In this document: in pieces, positions 25,824-35,700 of the stretch
Layout of the letters: each line of letters opens with the position of its first letter
Position numbering within the stretch: position 1 is the stretch's first letter
Origin: Parabacteroides sp.
GTDB lineage: Bacteria; Bacteroidota; Bacteroidia; Bacteroidales; Tannerellaceae
Direction of reading: 5' to 3'
Length of the DNA: 57,672 nucleotides
Assembly (NCBI GenBank): GCA_017937385.1
Contig: JAGBDR010000077.1
Coordinates: forward strand, 1 to 57,672
Program-made: the position numbers and the translations under genes
The notes under the pieces: model-generated
The model's database searches: none
Told to the model about the DNA's origin: nothing
The model's input: the letters and a program-made list of their open reading frames with translations, nothing else

Positions 25824-26270
25824 ATGGCTTTAAAGTATCGTTTAGTCCAAAGGAAGGACATGAGTAAAGATGCCGCTGAGGGGGCAAAGAAGTTTTACGG
25901 GAGTGTTTCCGCTACGGGGACATTGGGTTTTGACCAGATTTGTTCAAGTATCTCGGCTTACAGTACGGCTTCTCCGGGGGACGTCAAACTGGTGTTGGAC
26001 GGTCTGGTGTTTGTGGCTTCTGAGGCGTTGCTCAGAGGCGAAGTGGTTCAGTTAGGGGAATTGGGGAATTTCCAGTTGAAGATGAGCAGCACGGGGACAG
26101 ATACGGCGGCAGACTATGAGGCTTCCATGCTCAGCCGTCCGCATATCGTATTCCGTCCGAGCATCCGGTTGAAAACGGCAGTGGCGCGAGTCAGCGTGGA
26201 GAAGTGGCCGACCGTCTCCGGTACGACCGGTTCAGGCGGTGGTGAAGAAGAACGTCCGGGCGAATTATAG
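25824..26270 (+). CDS. HU-like DNA-binding protein
   Basis: The 148-residue protein starts MALKYRLVQRKD with the HU-type core (VVQLGELGNFQL, then RPHIVFRPSIRLK as the DNA-contacting arm) and a Gly/Glu-rich acidic tail. This is the long HU-related family that accompanies DUF4248 and VirE/DUF3987 genes in Bacteroidales. It should bind DNA as a dimer and bend or coat it. It is transcribed divergently from that pair and ends with a strong hairpin at 26286-26330. Confidence 0.88.
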   Translation: MALKYRLVQRKDMSKDAAEGAKKFYGSVSATGTLGFDQICSSISAYSTASPGDVKLVLDGLVFVASEALLRGEVVQLGELGNFQLKMSSTGTDTAADYEASMLSRPHIVFRPSIRLKTAVARVSVEKWPTVSGTTGSGGGEEERPGEL

Positions 26271-26285
26271 GTCGTAGGGATGCTA

Positions 26286-26330
26286 AAAGAGGCTGTGTCG
26301 TAATGTGATCAATTACTCTACAGCCTCTTT
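26286..26330. terminator. Bidirectional terminator
   Basis: AAAGAGGCTGT (26286-26296) pairs with ACAGCCTCTTT (26320-26330). It has T-rich tails on both strands and lies between convergent genes. The sequence is related to the hairpin at 20296-20332. Confidence 0.85.
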
Positions 26331-26353
26331 CTCTGTTTTAAATAGAAAACACC

Positions 26354-27241
26354 TTATTCTATGGTGCTGATCGTGGAAATCATACCAAACTTTTCGTTGT
26401 CGTTCAGGTTCCAGATTACTTCACCTTTATCGTTGATTTCGAATACTTGAGGGCTGTTGGCCTCTACTGCATTCTTGTCGTGTCCCTGCCAGTTGCAGAC
26501 ATACAAGCCGCCATCCTTTGCAGGAAGCAGCCCGGCTACGAAAAACAGGCGGGCACCTTTGATATCATTTTCCCCGAAACGGCGGACCACTTCACCCTTA
26601 TCAAGATTCACTTCCATCAGAGAATGACCGTCACCACAGGCAACCCAATGGTTTCCATTTGCCAATGCCAATGTTGTGAAAGGAGTCCCTTCCAAGCGGG
26701 TGATCTTCACGACTTCGCCTTTCGGAGAGATCTCACGCACGTCGGAAGTGGCAAAAAGAGGCATCAGGTAATTGCCGCGGGCATTCTTGTTCAACTGACG
26801 GAACTGGGCATGCGGATGCTCGATACCGGTTTCATATTCCGTACGCGACAGGATTTCGCCTTTCGGGCTTACCTCCATGATAACAGCCGGATGACCTACC
26901 CAGCCCAAGAGATAATTACCGTCCGGCAACACGCGGGCCGTCTGCATCTCGCAGGTATCAGGAGCTGCGATATTCCAGATTTCCTGATGGTTGCGGTCGA
27001 TCAGCTTCGCACCTCTGGCATAAGCGAAAAGAATGTTTCCATCGGGAGTGGCGACAGCCGAGTTGCATTCCCACCCTTTTTCAAGAGGATGTTCCCATTC
27101 TACCTGCTTGGTGTTCTTATCGATAATCACAATCTTGCTCCAGCCGGAACCACCCAACAGCAATTTTTCTGTTTTCTTCTCGCAGGAAGTAGCGGTCACC
27201 AGCAACAATGCGGAACAGAGATAAGTAAATATTTTACGCAT
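26354..27241 (-). CDS. Beta-propeller lipoprotein, last gene of the cytochrome/Dha cluster
   Basis: A lipoprotein signal (LLLVTATSCEKK, Cys ~20) is followed by repeated blade-like phrases (PDGNILFAYARG, PDGNYLLGWVG, ISPKGEVVKITRLEG, INDKGEVIWNL), giving a propeller of 6-7 blades related to arylsulfotransferase/PQQ-like repeats. No catalytic residues are recognised. The length is 295 aa. It starts 4 bases after the LsrF-like gene, so it belongs to the same transcript, and it could bind the substrate or escort electron transfer in the periplasm. The function is unknown. Confidence 0.75.
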   Translation of the reverse strand: MRKIFTYLCSALLLVTATSCEKKTEKLLLGGSGWSKIVIIDKNTKQVEWEHPLEKGWECNSAVATPDGNILFAYARGAKLIDRNHQEIWNIAAPDTCEMQTARVLPDGNYLLGWVGHPAVIMEVSPKGEILSRTEYETGIEHPHAQFRQLNKNARGNYLMPLFATSDVREISPKGEVVKITRLEGTPFTTLALANGNHWVACGDGHSLMEVNLDKGEVVRRFGENDIKGARLFFVAGLLPAKDGGLYVCNWQGHDKNAVEANSPQVFEINDKGEVIWNLNDNEKFGMISTISTIE

Positions 27242-27245
27242 ACGA

Positions 27246-28118
27246 TTACTTCGATAAGTCTTTGAACATTTCGAAACCTTGTTCCGGAGTCAAGCCTTCG
27301 TGTACGACAGCATGTACGGCCTGGATCATGGCGGCGGGGTTTTCGCTCTGGAAAACGTTACGTCCCATATCGACACCGGCAGCTCCGTCGTTGACAGCTT
27401 TGTAGCAAAGTTCGAGTGCTTCATTCTCAGGCAGTTTCTTACCGCCGGCGATCACTACAGGAACCGGACAAGCGGCTGCTACCTTTTCGAAGCCGTCGCA
27501 ATAGTAAGTCTTCACGATAGAAGCACCGTTTTCAGCACATACACGTGATGCGAGTGCGAAATAGCGGGAGTCACGCGCCATCTGTTTGCCGACAGCTGTC
27601 ACACCCATGACAGGAATGCCATAGCGGTTACCCAGGTCGACTGCTTCCACCAGATTGGCAGCTGTAATCGCTTCCTGCTCGCCATCGCCGGCAGCGAACA
27701 TGACTGCCATAGCGGATGCGTTACAACGGATTGCATCTTCCACGTCGATCAGAACGTTACGGTTCAACTCTGTCAGAATGGTCGTACCGGCATCCGAACG
27801 AAGGCAAACCGGTTTGTTGATGTTTGCGGGGATGGAAGTCTGCAAGATACCACGTGTACACATGATACAGTCTGCATACTGCACAAGGGGAACGATATTC
27901 AGGTCGATACGTTCCAAACCGGAAGTCGGCCCCATGATAAATCCGTGGTCGAACGCCAACATGACGGCACGGCCGGTTTTCGGGTTAAAAATACGAGAGA
28001 GGCGGTCTTTCATACCCCAAGAGTAGTTAGACGCACCTTTTACATGAAAATTGTCAAATTGAGAAGTCTGTCCAAAACCGAAGTTGTTTGCTTCTCTGAA
28101 ACCATCCATATCTGGCAT
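27246..28118 (-). CDS. lsrF: LsrF-type 3-hydroxy-5-phosphonooxypentane-2,4-dione thiolase / class I aldolase
   Basis: The family start (MPDMDGFREANNFGF) and the barrel motifs LAFDHGFIMGP, IVKTYYCDGF (Schiff-base Lys) and VVIAGGKK match LsrF, which in Escherichia coli transfers an acetyl group from the AI-2-derived phosphodione to CoA. The length (290 aa) is typical. No LsrK, LsrG or Lsr transporter is nearby; instead it follows DhaK and DhaL, so the substrate here may be a phosphorylated ketose or dione made by that kinase. The upstream gap is a heptamer-repeat hairpin. Confidence 0.88.
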   Translation of the reverse strand: MPDMDGFREANNFGFGQTSQFDNFHVKGASNYSWGMKDRLSRIFNPKTGRAVMLAFDHGFIMGPTSGLERIDLNIVPLVQYADCIMCTRGILQTSIPANINKPVCLRSDAGTTILTELNRNVLIDVEDAIRCNASAMAVMFAAGDGEQEAITAANLVEAVDLGNRYGIPVMGVTAVGKQMARDSRYFALASRVCAENGASIVKTYYCDGFEKVAAACPVPVVIAGGKKLPENEALELCYKAVNDGAAGVDMGRNVFQSENPAAMIQAVHAVVHEGLTPEQGFEMFKDLSK

Positions 28119-28130
28119 AGCAAAAAGAAT

Positions 28131-28215
28131 TATGATTTATGAATTATGAATTATTTGATTTATGATTTATGATTTATGATCGACGCATAAATCATAAATC
28201 ATAAATCATAAATTT
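28131..28215. repeat. Inverted ATTTATG heptamer repeat between dhaL and lsrF
   Basis: Tandem ATTTATG units on one arm face ATAAATC units on the other around the loop CGACG, giving a stem of more than 20 bp between two genes of one operon. It may set the relative level of lsrF. Confidence 0.75.
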
Positions 28216-28830
28216 TTAAAGCGCTTGCGCGAACGACTCAAACATACAGCTCCAGGAAGTAGCTCCGCTGTCGGCATAACCGATGGAGCGTTCACCGTAG
28301 TTGCGGGCACGACCGAAGTTGGCCTTCATTTCCACGGTCGAAGCAGCACCGGCAAGGGCGGCTTTCGCTCCGGCTTCAAGGATTTCCTTGATGTCGTCCG
28401 ACGGGCATGCCTGGATCGCTTCTACAGCCGGGATCAGGGCGTCCATCATAGTCTTGTCGCCTTTCTGTGCCTTGGTCTGTTTCTGCACGTTGGCAAGGCC
28501 ACCGGCAAACATGGCTTTCACGGCGGTTGCGTCCAGTTCCGTTCCGGAAGCATGGTCACTCATGCCCAAGAAGAAAGCACCCAACAGCGTACTGGTGGAA
28601 CCGCTTACCTGCAACATGACGTCAAAGCCCATATCGTTCAGCATGGCTTTGAACTCCGTGCCTTTCTGTGCCGTAGCGACAATCGCAGACATGGCTGTCA
28701 CGATGGCCTGGCCGTGGTCGCCGTCACCGATAACGGCATCCAGTTTAGAGAATTCGTCTTCACGTTCTTTGATGTTCTTCAAGGCGTTGTCGAGCATCGC
28801 CTTGAAGTTTTCAATAGTCAGTTGTTTCAT
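28216..28830 (-). CDS. dhaL: Dihydroxyacetone kinase subunit DhaL (ADP/ATP-binding)
   Basis: DhaL binds the nucleotide for phosphorylation of the substrate held by DhaK. The Mg-nucleotide motif DAVIGDGDHGQ and the later GSTSTLLGAFFLG and RARNYGERSIGYADSGATS segments are intact. I chose the ATG at 28830 (204 aa), 7 bases after dhaK; upstream codons in the frame overlap dhaK. No DhaM phosphotransferase gene is present, so an ATP-dependent reaction is more likely than PTS coupling. The natural substrate may be a C4-C6 ketose rather than dihydroxyacetone. Confidence 0.92.
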   Translation of the reverse strand: MKQLTIENFKAMLDNALKNIKEREDEFSKLDAVIGDGDHGQAIVTAMSAIVATAQKGTEFKAMLNDMGFDVMLQVSGSTSTLLGAFFLGMSDHASGTELDATAVKAMFAGGLANVQKQTKAQKGDKTMMDALIPAVEAIQACPSDDIKEILEAGAKAALAGAASTVEMKANFGRARNYGERSIGYADSGATSWSCMFESFAQAL

Positions 28831-28837
28831 ACCTTGT

Positions 28838-29854
28838 TTATTTACCGATTGTTGTCCAGTAAGGTGCATCAGCACGTTTGTTTTTCAGATAGTCGATATG
28901 ATCTTCGTCGAGGATAGCCATGATCATCTGGAAACCGGCCTGTTCTTGTACAGTCAGGATTTCCTGGATACGGCTCACTACAACCTGCAGGCCACGCGCT
29001 TCCAATTCCTTGTAGGCTTTGCGGAAGATGATGTTCAATTCCATGTGGGTAGTCGCTCCTACGCCATTGATGATAAGCATCATCTTGTCGCCGGCTTTCG
29101 GCTTGAGCTGCTGGCAAAGCAAGTCTACCATTTCGGCAGCTGTATCATCGGCTGATACAAGCGGTTTCTGTCCGCCACCGCCTTCGCCGTGCTGTCCCAT
29201 ACCGATCTCCATGATGCCCTGAGGCAGGTCGGTGATCGTACCGCCGTTCTGCGGATGCGTACAAGAACGCATGGCAACAGCCAAAGTTGCAACGTTGTTG
29301 TTATAGCGTTCTGCGATTTCAACCAATTCGTCCAGTGTCTTGCCCTCTTCTGCCGCAGCGCCCAGGATCTTATACAAAGGCACGCAACCGGCCAGACCGC
29401 GACGGTCGTTGATGTCGGCACCGATACCGGCACTGATATCGTCGTGAGTCAGCACTTGCTTTACTTTGATACCTACACGTTCTGCCAACTGGCAAGCCAT
29501 GTTTGCGCTCATCACGTCGCCGGAATGGTTCAATACGACCAACAGGATACCGGCTTCACGCTTCATCAACTGCAAAGCCTGGAACAGACGCTGTGCACCG
29601 GGAGCCGCAAAGATGTCGCCCACAACAGAGCAGTCCAACATACCTTCGCCTACGAATCCGCTCAATGCAGGTTCATGGCCGGAACCGCCCAATGTCACGA
29701 TAGCCACTTTGTCTTCACTCTTCGGGTTGGCACGTACAACGATATTTTCACCGCCCAACTTCACCTGATCCGGATAGGCCAATACATAACCTTCCAACAA
29801 TTCGGGTGTTATCTGTTCAGGATCATTTATAAATTTTGTCTTGATGTCTGACAT
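28838..29854 (-). CDS. dhaK: Dihydroxyacetone kinase subunit DhaK
   Basis: DhaK carries the substrate covalently as a hemiaminal on a His, here in GMGQHGEGG. The GGSGHEPALSG loop, the LNHSGDVMSA segment and the DDISAG region match the family. The length is 338 aa, slightly shorter than the E. coli protein. It is encoded 39 bases after the VOC gene and upstream of dhaL. Relatives in this superfamily phosphorylate dihydroxyacetone, erythrulose and other short ketoses, so the exact substrate is open. Confidence 0.93.
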   Translation of the reverse strand: MSDIKTKFINDPEQITPELLEGYVLAYPDQVKLGGENIVVRANPKSEDKVAIVTLGGSGHEPALSGFVGEGMLDCSVVGDIFAAPGAQRLFQALQLMKREAGILLVVLNHSGDVMSANMACQLAERVGIKVKQVLTHDDISAGIGADINDRRGLAGCVPLYKILGAAAEEGKTLDELVEIAERYNNNVATLAVAMRSCTHPQNGGTITDLPQGIMEIGMGQHGEGGGGQKPLVSADDTAAEMVDLLCQQLKPKAGDKMMLIINGVGATTHMELNIIFRKAYKELEARGLQVVVSRIQEILTVQEQAGFQMIMAILDEDHIDYLKNKRADAPYWTTIGK

Positions 29855-29893
29855 GGTATTTTCCTCCTTTATTTAATTATGTTATTACTACGA

Positions 29894-30208
29894 TTATTTA
29901 ACTTCCATGATTTCGATGGCGATACCTTCTTCTTCGATAAAGGCGATCGTCAGATGTTCGTCGCATACAGCCGGGCCGAAAATCACTTTCTTGCCTTTCA
30001 GTTCTTCTTCCAAGGAAGGAACAGTGTAAGCGATGTGTCCCTGTTTCTGTACCAATTCGGGCAGGCAGCTTCCTTCTTCGAATTTCAGGAATTCGATGCG
30101 GTTCGGACTTTTGCTGTAATCTGTCAACCAAACGCTCAAACCTTCGTTAAACACTGCGCCTTCTACTTGTTCTGTCGTTACGATACCGACGTGATTAAAT
30201 GTTCTCAT
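29894..30208 (-). CDS. VOC (glyoxalase) superfamily protein
   Basis: This 104-residue single VOC module (MRTFNHVGIVTT..., HIAYTVPSLEEE, IEIMEV) keeps the metal-ligand pattern His/Glu of vicinal-oxygen-chelate enzymes: His in NHVGIV, His in GHIAYTV, Glu near the end. Such proteins act as lyases, isomerases or epimerases on carbonyl compounds. Between the haem-assembly gene and dhaK it may isomerise or epimerise the carbonyl intermediate. It has no signal peptide. Confidence 0.8.
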   Translation of the reverse strand: MRTFNHVGIVTTEQVEGAVFNEGLSVWLTDYSKSPNRIEFLKFEEGSCLPELVQKQGHIAYTVPSLEEELKGKKVIFGPAVCDEHLTIAFIEEEGIAIEIMEVK

Positions 30209-30238
30209 GACTCATTCATTTTAAGTGTTTGTACTATT

Positions 30239-32695
30239 TTATTCGTTATCAGTTTTCTCTAAACCTATCTGTTTCCATCTTCTATAGGAAAGGGCTGCCA
30301 ACACCATGACGATCCCTAACGCGATATAAAGATAGATGAATATTCCATACACATGATCATTTTGGCCGTATGAATGCATTCCGCTCAGGAAATAATTGAC
30401 ACCGAAGAAAGTCATCAGCACGGAGGCAAACGCAATCACGGATGTCAAGTTGAACAGCCAAAGGTTATTCCAACGTTTCACCAGATGGAGATGAGTCACC
30501 ACGGCATAGACCACCATCGTGATCAGCGCCCAAGTCTCCTTCGGGTCCCACCCCCAGTAACGCCCCCAGGACTCATTCGCCCAGACAGCCCCGAGGAAAG
30601 TACCGACAGTCATCAAGGCAAGCCCTACCCAAAGCGCCATCTCATTGACAAGGCTCAGTTCGGTGATACGGGCTTTCAATATCTCTTGGTTCTTTTTTCC
30701 CATGACAGCCATCATCACCATGTCGGTCAACCCGATCAGGCAACTGATACCGAAGAAACCGTAAGCGGCGACAATGACCGCCACATGAAACATCAACCAC
30801 GGCGATTTCAGAACCGGCACGAGCGGATTGATCTCCGGGTCCATCCAGTTCAGGCCGGACACGAAAAGGATAATGCCCCCAAACAAGGTAGCCAGTGCAA
30901 ACGTGATCGTACTGCGGCGTGCGAACAACAACCCGGCCAGGACCGTCGCCCATCCCACGTAGACCATCGTTTCATAAGAATTGCTCCAAGGAGCGTAGCC
31001 GCCGATATACCAACGCATCCCCATACCGAACATATGATAATGGAAGACCACCAACACGCCGATCCCCAACAACCATACGGCAACCTTCATCCAGCGGCTC
31101 CGGCTGAACAACATCGCAAAAGATACCAACAACAAGCATCCACCCAAAACCAGATACCCAATCTTGCAATAGCGGAAAATATCCATCTTGTTATATTTCA
31201 ATTCGGCCTGTATCCGCTTCGGGCTGATGTCGAGCGCCTTGCTTTTGGCTTGCTGGTAGGTGTCGATCATGCTGACCACTTCGTCGGCTTTCGTCCAATC
31301 ACCATTCTTCAATCCATCCTGCACCTCTCCCAAGTACCAGTCGAAAATACGGGAAACAAACATGGAATCTTTGCCACTGAACGCCGAGAGGTCGTCACCG
31401 GGCGCATACCATTTATGATTCGGATCGTTCTCTTCCGGAAAGAGATTCAGCATCTGACGATTGATCAACTGATGGAAAATGTTCAGCTGTTCGTCCAGTT
31501 TCATCAGGTCCTTGTCGAAACGGGTCCGCTGGGCAGGCATTTTGTTATAGGCCTCCTCCAACTTCTCCTGCAACTTATAGTTGCCGTTGCTGTCGAACAC
31601 CTGGATATAGGCGCACTCGCCATCCGTCAGATCGAAACAGGCCGCCAGCTCCGGATTGGACAGGGCGATAAAAGGAACGCGCATCCACATATCCGGCATG
31701 GCCAAAAGGCTCAAAAGGAACTGGTCGGAGTTCAACTTGCCAATCTTATCCGACTTATGGAGTTTGCGGAGAATCTCCGAAGAAAAAGTGTTGACCGGCA
31801 TCATGCGGCCGTTGCCCGACTGGATCGGAAGAGCTCCGAAACGGGCAGCGTGTTCCGGGCTGACCACATACTTTTGTACAGCATCAAGCATCGGGGATGC
31901 TTGTTCTTTGCCATTTGCAGACAGGGAAACAGCCAAAAGCACAAGCGACAGGACCGTTCCGGAAGTCGCCTTGCGCAGTTCTTTCAAACGGCGGCTCTGA
32001 CGCATGAAGCGAGAGTGCCTGCCGACCAGACAAAGCACCAAGCCGATAACCAACAGAAGATAACCGGCATAGGTAATGTTCCGCCCCGCCACATCGCGGT
32101 TGACGGAAAGGATGGTTCCGTGTTCATCCGGGTCGTATGAGGCCTGGAAGAAACGATAACCTTTTACATCCAATACGTTATTCATAAAGATCCGCTCCTC
32201 ACGGTCCTCCCCGTCCACATGGACAATCACTTCGCTCTCGTAGGAAGAGGGGCTGGCGGAACCGGGATAGCGGGTTAAGGTGAATTTCTTCAGTTCAACG
32301 GAAAAAGGCAGGGTATGAAAAGTTGTGTTTTCGGAAGTACGGACAGTGATCTGGTCACTTGTCTCCCCTTCACGCAAATGCAGGATTCCTTCTTCGCCGA
32401 AAAGGAAAGAGGTCAAGGCGCCGAGAAGGATCACGATAAAGGCGAAATGAGTCAGGATCAGTCCCCATTTGCCACGTTTCAAGTATTGGTGTTTAAGAGT
32501 AGCCGCAAGAAAGTTGACGACTAAAAGGAATTGGAGCAAGAAAAACAGCGGGGAATAATAAACCATCGCTTTGGCTGCTGCCGTACCGTGATACTTTTCG
32601 ATGAAAGTAGCAACGGCCAAGCCAAAGGCATACACCAGTAACAAAACGATCGTCGTTACAAAGGAAGAGAAAAATCTTTCAAGATTTGTTTTCAT
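30239..32695 (-). CDS. ccsBA: CcsB(ResB)-CcsA fusion, system II cytochrome c assembly protein
   Basis: System II assembly exports haem and ligates it to CxxCH motifs. The N-terminal ResB part has three helices in ~10-110 and a periplasmic domain; after a further helix (~220) comes a periplasmic insert (~260-490) with GRMMPVNTFSSEILRKLH typical of Bacteroidetes. The C-terminal CcsA part has about eight helices and the haem-handling WGWDPKETWALI motif, with conserved His residues on flanking helices. It is 818 aa long. It lies in a cluster with two genes that carry CxxCH sites, which are its evident clients. Confidence 0.93.
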   Translation of the reverse strand: MKTNLERFFSSFVTTIVLLLVYAFGLAVATFIEKYHGTAAAKAMVYYSPLFFLLQFLLVVNFLAATLKHQYLKRGKWGLILTHFAFIVILLGALTSFLFGEEGILHLREGETSDQITVRTSENTTFHTLPFSVELKKFTLTRYPGSASPSSYESEVIVHVDGEDREERIFMNNVLDVKGYRFFQASYDPDEHGTILSVNRDVAGRNITYAGYLLLVIGLVLCLVGRHSRFMRQSRRLKELRKATSGTVLSLVLLAVSLSANGKEQASPMLDAVQKYVVSPEHAARFGALPIQSGNGRMMPVNTFSSEILRKLHKSDKIGKLNSDQFLLSLLAMPDMWMRVPFIALSNPELAACFDLTDGECAYIQVFDSNGNYKLQEKLEEAYNKMPAQRTRFDKDLMKLDEQLNIFHQLINRQMLNLFPEENDPNHKWYAPGDDLSAFSGKDSMFVSRIFDWYLGEVQDGLKNGDWTKADEVVSMIDTYQQAKSKALDISPKRIQAELKYNKMDIFRYCKIGYLVLGGCLLLVSFAMLFSRSRWMKVAVWLLGIGVLVVFHYHMFGMGMRWYIGGYAPWSNSYETMVYVGWATVLAGLLFARRSTITFALATLFGGIILFVSGLNWMDPEINPLVPVLKSPWLMFHVAVIVAAYGFFGISCLIGLTDMVMMAVMGKKNQEILKARITELSLVNEMALWVGLALMTVGTFLGAVWANESWGRYWGWDPKETWALITMVVYAVVTHLHLVKRWNNLWLFNLTSVIAFASVLMTFFGVNYFLSGMHSYGQNDHVYGIFIYLYIALGIVMVLAALSYRRWKQIGLEKTDNE

Positions 32696-32713
32696 TTACT
32701 GTTTTCATTATTT

Positions 32714-32753
32714 TGGACACCGCCTGTTCCAAAAGAGGAACAGGCCATGTCCA
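32714..32753. other. Intercistronic hairpin
   Basis: TGGACA and CCTGTTCC (32714-32730) pair with GGAACAGG and TGTCCA (32737-32753) around loop AAAAGA, with a 3x3 internal loop. There is no T tract on the minus strand, so it is more likely an mRNA-processing or stability element between the large haem protein and ccsBA than a full terminator. Confidence 0.55.
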
Positions 32754-32774
32754 AACATTTTAAAGCACGATTTA

Positions 32775-35700
32775 TCAATCTTCAATGATCATACGGAAGC
32801 CGACATTGAACACACGCTGGTACGGATAGTAAGCCTTACGTGTATAGGAAGCCGCATACTTCGGACGGTCGATATAAGAACCGCCACGGGCCACCTTGTA
32901 TTCGGATGTCTCTTTCGTCTTTTCATTATACGGATACGATACATAGTCGGAACGAGTCCATTCAGCTACGTTTCCGTGCATGCTGTACAGACCGAACGGG
33001 TTGGCTTCGTATGCCTTGCCGCCGACCTGAACCAAGTTGCCGTCGTCTACGCTTTCTTCTTTCGGAAGGAACGTATAGTATTTATACCACGGGTTGGTCT
33101 TCACCATCGGCTGCGGGTCTACACCGTAAACGGCAAACAACAGTGTCGTCTTGTCTGCCAGGTTGTCCTTCTTGCCGAAGTCCGTGTGCATGTCACCATA
33201 CCAGAAGTCCTGGTCGCTACCGGCGCGGCAAGCCCACTCCCACTGCGCTTCGGTCGGAAGCGTAATGTTCAAACCGGTCTTTTCGCTGACTTTCCGGCAG
33301 AATTCCATCGCATCGTTGTAGCTGACACGGATCACAGGCTGTTCCGGTTTGTTGGCCGGATATCCCTGGTTCACATGGTCCTTCCATTGCTGGTCTACAT
33401 AACGGCTGTCATGATCCGGGAATACAGTCTGGAACTGTTCGTTGGTCGTTTCCAGTTCTGCCATCCAGAATCCTTTGCTGATCTTCACCTTGGCTGTCGG
33501 ACGTACATCCGGTTCACCCTGATAGCTACCCATTACAAATTCGCCGGCAGGAATACGGACGAAGTTCACCTTCACACCCGGAGCGATCTCGACCACTTTG
33601 CGGGTTTCCGGTTCCTTGGCCAACATTTCCTTGATCCGGTCGGCACCGAACGGCCAGCCTTTCACCTTCACGGCCTTTTCCTTTACAGGAGCGGCCTTTT
33701 CAGGCATTTCCGGAGTGATCGGACCTTGCTTCTTCAAGTAATCGGCATAGTCGGCGATTTCCTTCTTCCAATCGACACCGGCGCCGTTTGCATACTTGTC
33801 GGTCAATTCCTTACGACGTTTGATCTGGTCGAATCCTTTATACGGGATCATATTCAGTACGTTCGCATTGAAATAACCTTTGTCAGGAGCGTTATAGTCG
33901 ATCCAGTTGTAAAGCGTCTTCCATTCCTTATCGGTCAGTTTCACGTTGTGATGGCCTTTCTTCAACAGGCGGACCAATTCACTGGTGTTAGGATGATATT
34001 CGTACGGCTGCAAAACAACCATATCGCCTTCACCACCCTGGCGATGCACATACGGATGCAGGTTCAAATATGACAATCCATATCCTCTCTCGTCTTTCTT
34101 TCCACCACGCAGGTCGAACGCTTTTCCTTCACCATTGTGACAAGCGATACAAGCGCGATCCAGGATCGGCTGCATTTCCAGGTCGAACGTGAAAGAACGG
34201 ACGCCACCTTCCGGCGGAGTCAAGGCAGACGGCGCCTTCTGCGAAGCGATCACACGCTTCGGTATCGCAATCTGGTTCTGGTCTTCGTGGCAACCGATAC
34301 AGGAAACCACTTCACCCGGCTGACCTGTCACCCAACTTCGCATCCACTGGATGGCAACCCCGTCTTTATCCAACGGCTGAATAGAGATCGGCGTATTGGC
34401 AGGAGCCTTGAAGATCACGGAACCGTCTTCTTCGACAGGAACCGTACCCAACAGACGTTTGATATCCCAACCGGACTGGATTCCGTGCCAGTTGTGGTCG
34501 GAACGTGTCTTCACATAAGCATATTCGTATGCATGCAGACGCAAAGACTTGACGGTTCCGCGAGGAATGCCTCTCAAACCTTCTCCTTCATAAATATCCT
34601 GAATAAAGAAGGTTGCTTCCTTTTCATTCAGTTTCACACGGTCGGGAATAGCCGGAGGCGTATTCGTCTTGCGCACCAATATCGGGCTGATGTATCCTTC
34701 GCCTTCTGCCTGCATCAAGCAAGTCACGTTGTCATAGACATCCACCAGATAAAGACCCCACAAAGCCTGCGGATCCAACTTGGCTGCCACCAAGAAATAC
34801 TTGTCGTTCAGCGGAGTCGGTTTGATGAACTGCGGCCATACGCCGTTCACCAACTGGTCTTTGATCAGTTCCTGAACCGGACGGTTACGGTGAGGGATTT
34901 CCTGTACCATACCGGCGGTGCTCTTACGTCCCTTAGTCGGGTCGAAAACAATCAGACGGCCGGAACGTGCCACACCGTGGTGGCCGGAGATGATACCCAC
35001 GAAAGCCGAGCCGTGGCCGGGTAAGGGCTGCACGTCGAACGTACTGTTCGGGAACATCGCGCCACTACCGTAGAGGGCTTTGTTTTCCGTTCCGTCCGGG
35101 TTCATGTGCATCACGATACGGGAATAATAGTGTGTCAAGTCGGTGTACTCCCAACGGGTGTACATCACGCGACCGTTATTCATGATCACCGGATTCCAGT
35201 TGGCATCCTGGTCGAATGTCAAACGGCGCAAGCTCTTGTCTTTCGGATCATACAACACCATATTGCCGACAGGGTCATCACCGCTCACGCAAGGAACCCC
35301 CTGGTAACCGATATTGGAAATCGCGATCACACGGCCGTCAGGCAGATAGGTTCCGTCGTAAAATTCCAGATCCGGCTCGTCATTTTCTACCAGCGGCTTG
35401 AAGCCTGTTCCGTCCAGATTCACTTCATAGACGTTCCAACGCTTGTCATCCTGCGTCTGGGTGAACATGACGCGGTCACCGTTCCAATGCAGCTTCAAAT
35501 CGGCAATGGAAGAACCGTTTTTCGGTTTGTAGACCTGGCGCATCTTTATATCGCCGCGCAAGTTGGAGAGCTCGACAATTTCAGCATCGAAACCTGAACG
35601 GGCGGCAGATTCCTGGTTACTCCAGTTGTTTGCCTGTGTACCCAAGGACGGCGACATGATGAAATGTGCATCCGAACCGACCTTGAAACGGGCCGCTACG

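Noticed and set aside
30374-32140. 588-codon open frame antisense to ccsBA
   Set aside because: It is a mirror frame of a strongly conserved membrane protein, full of His, Gln and Arg, with no domain.
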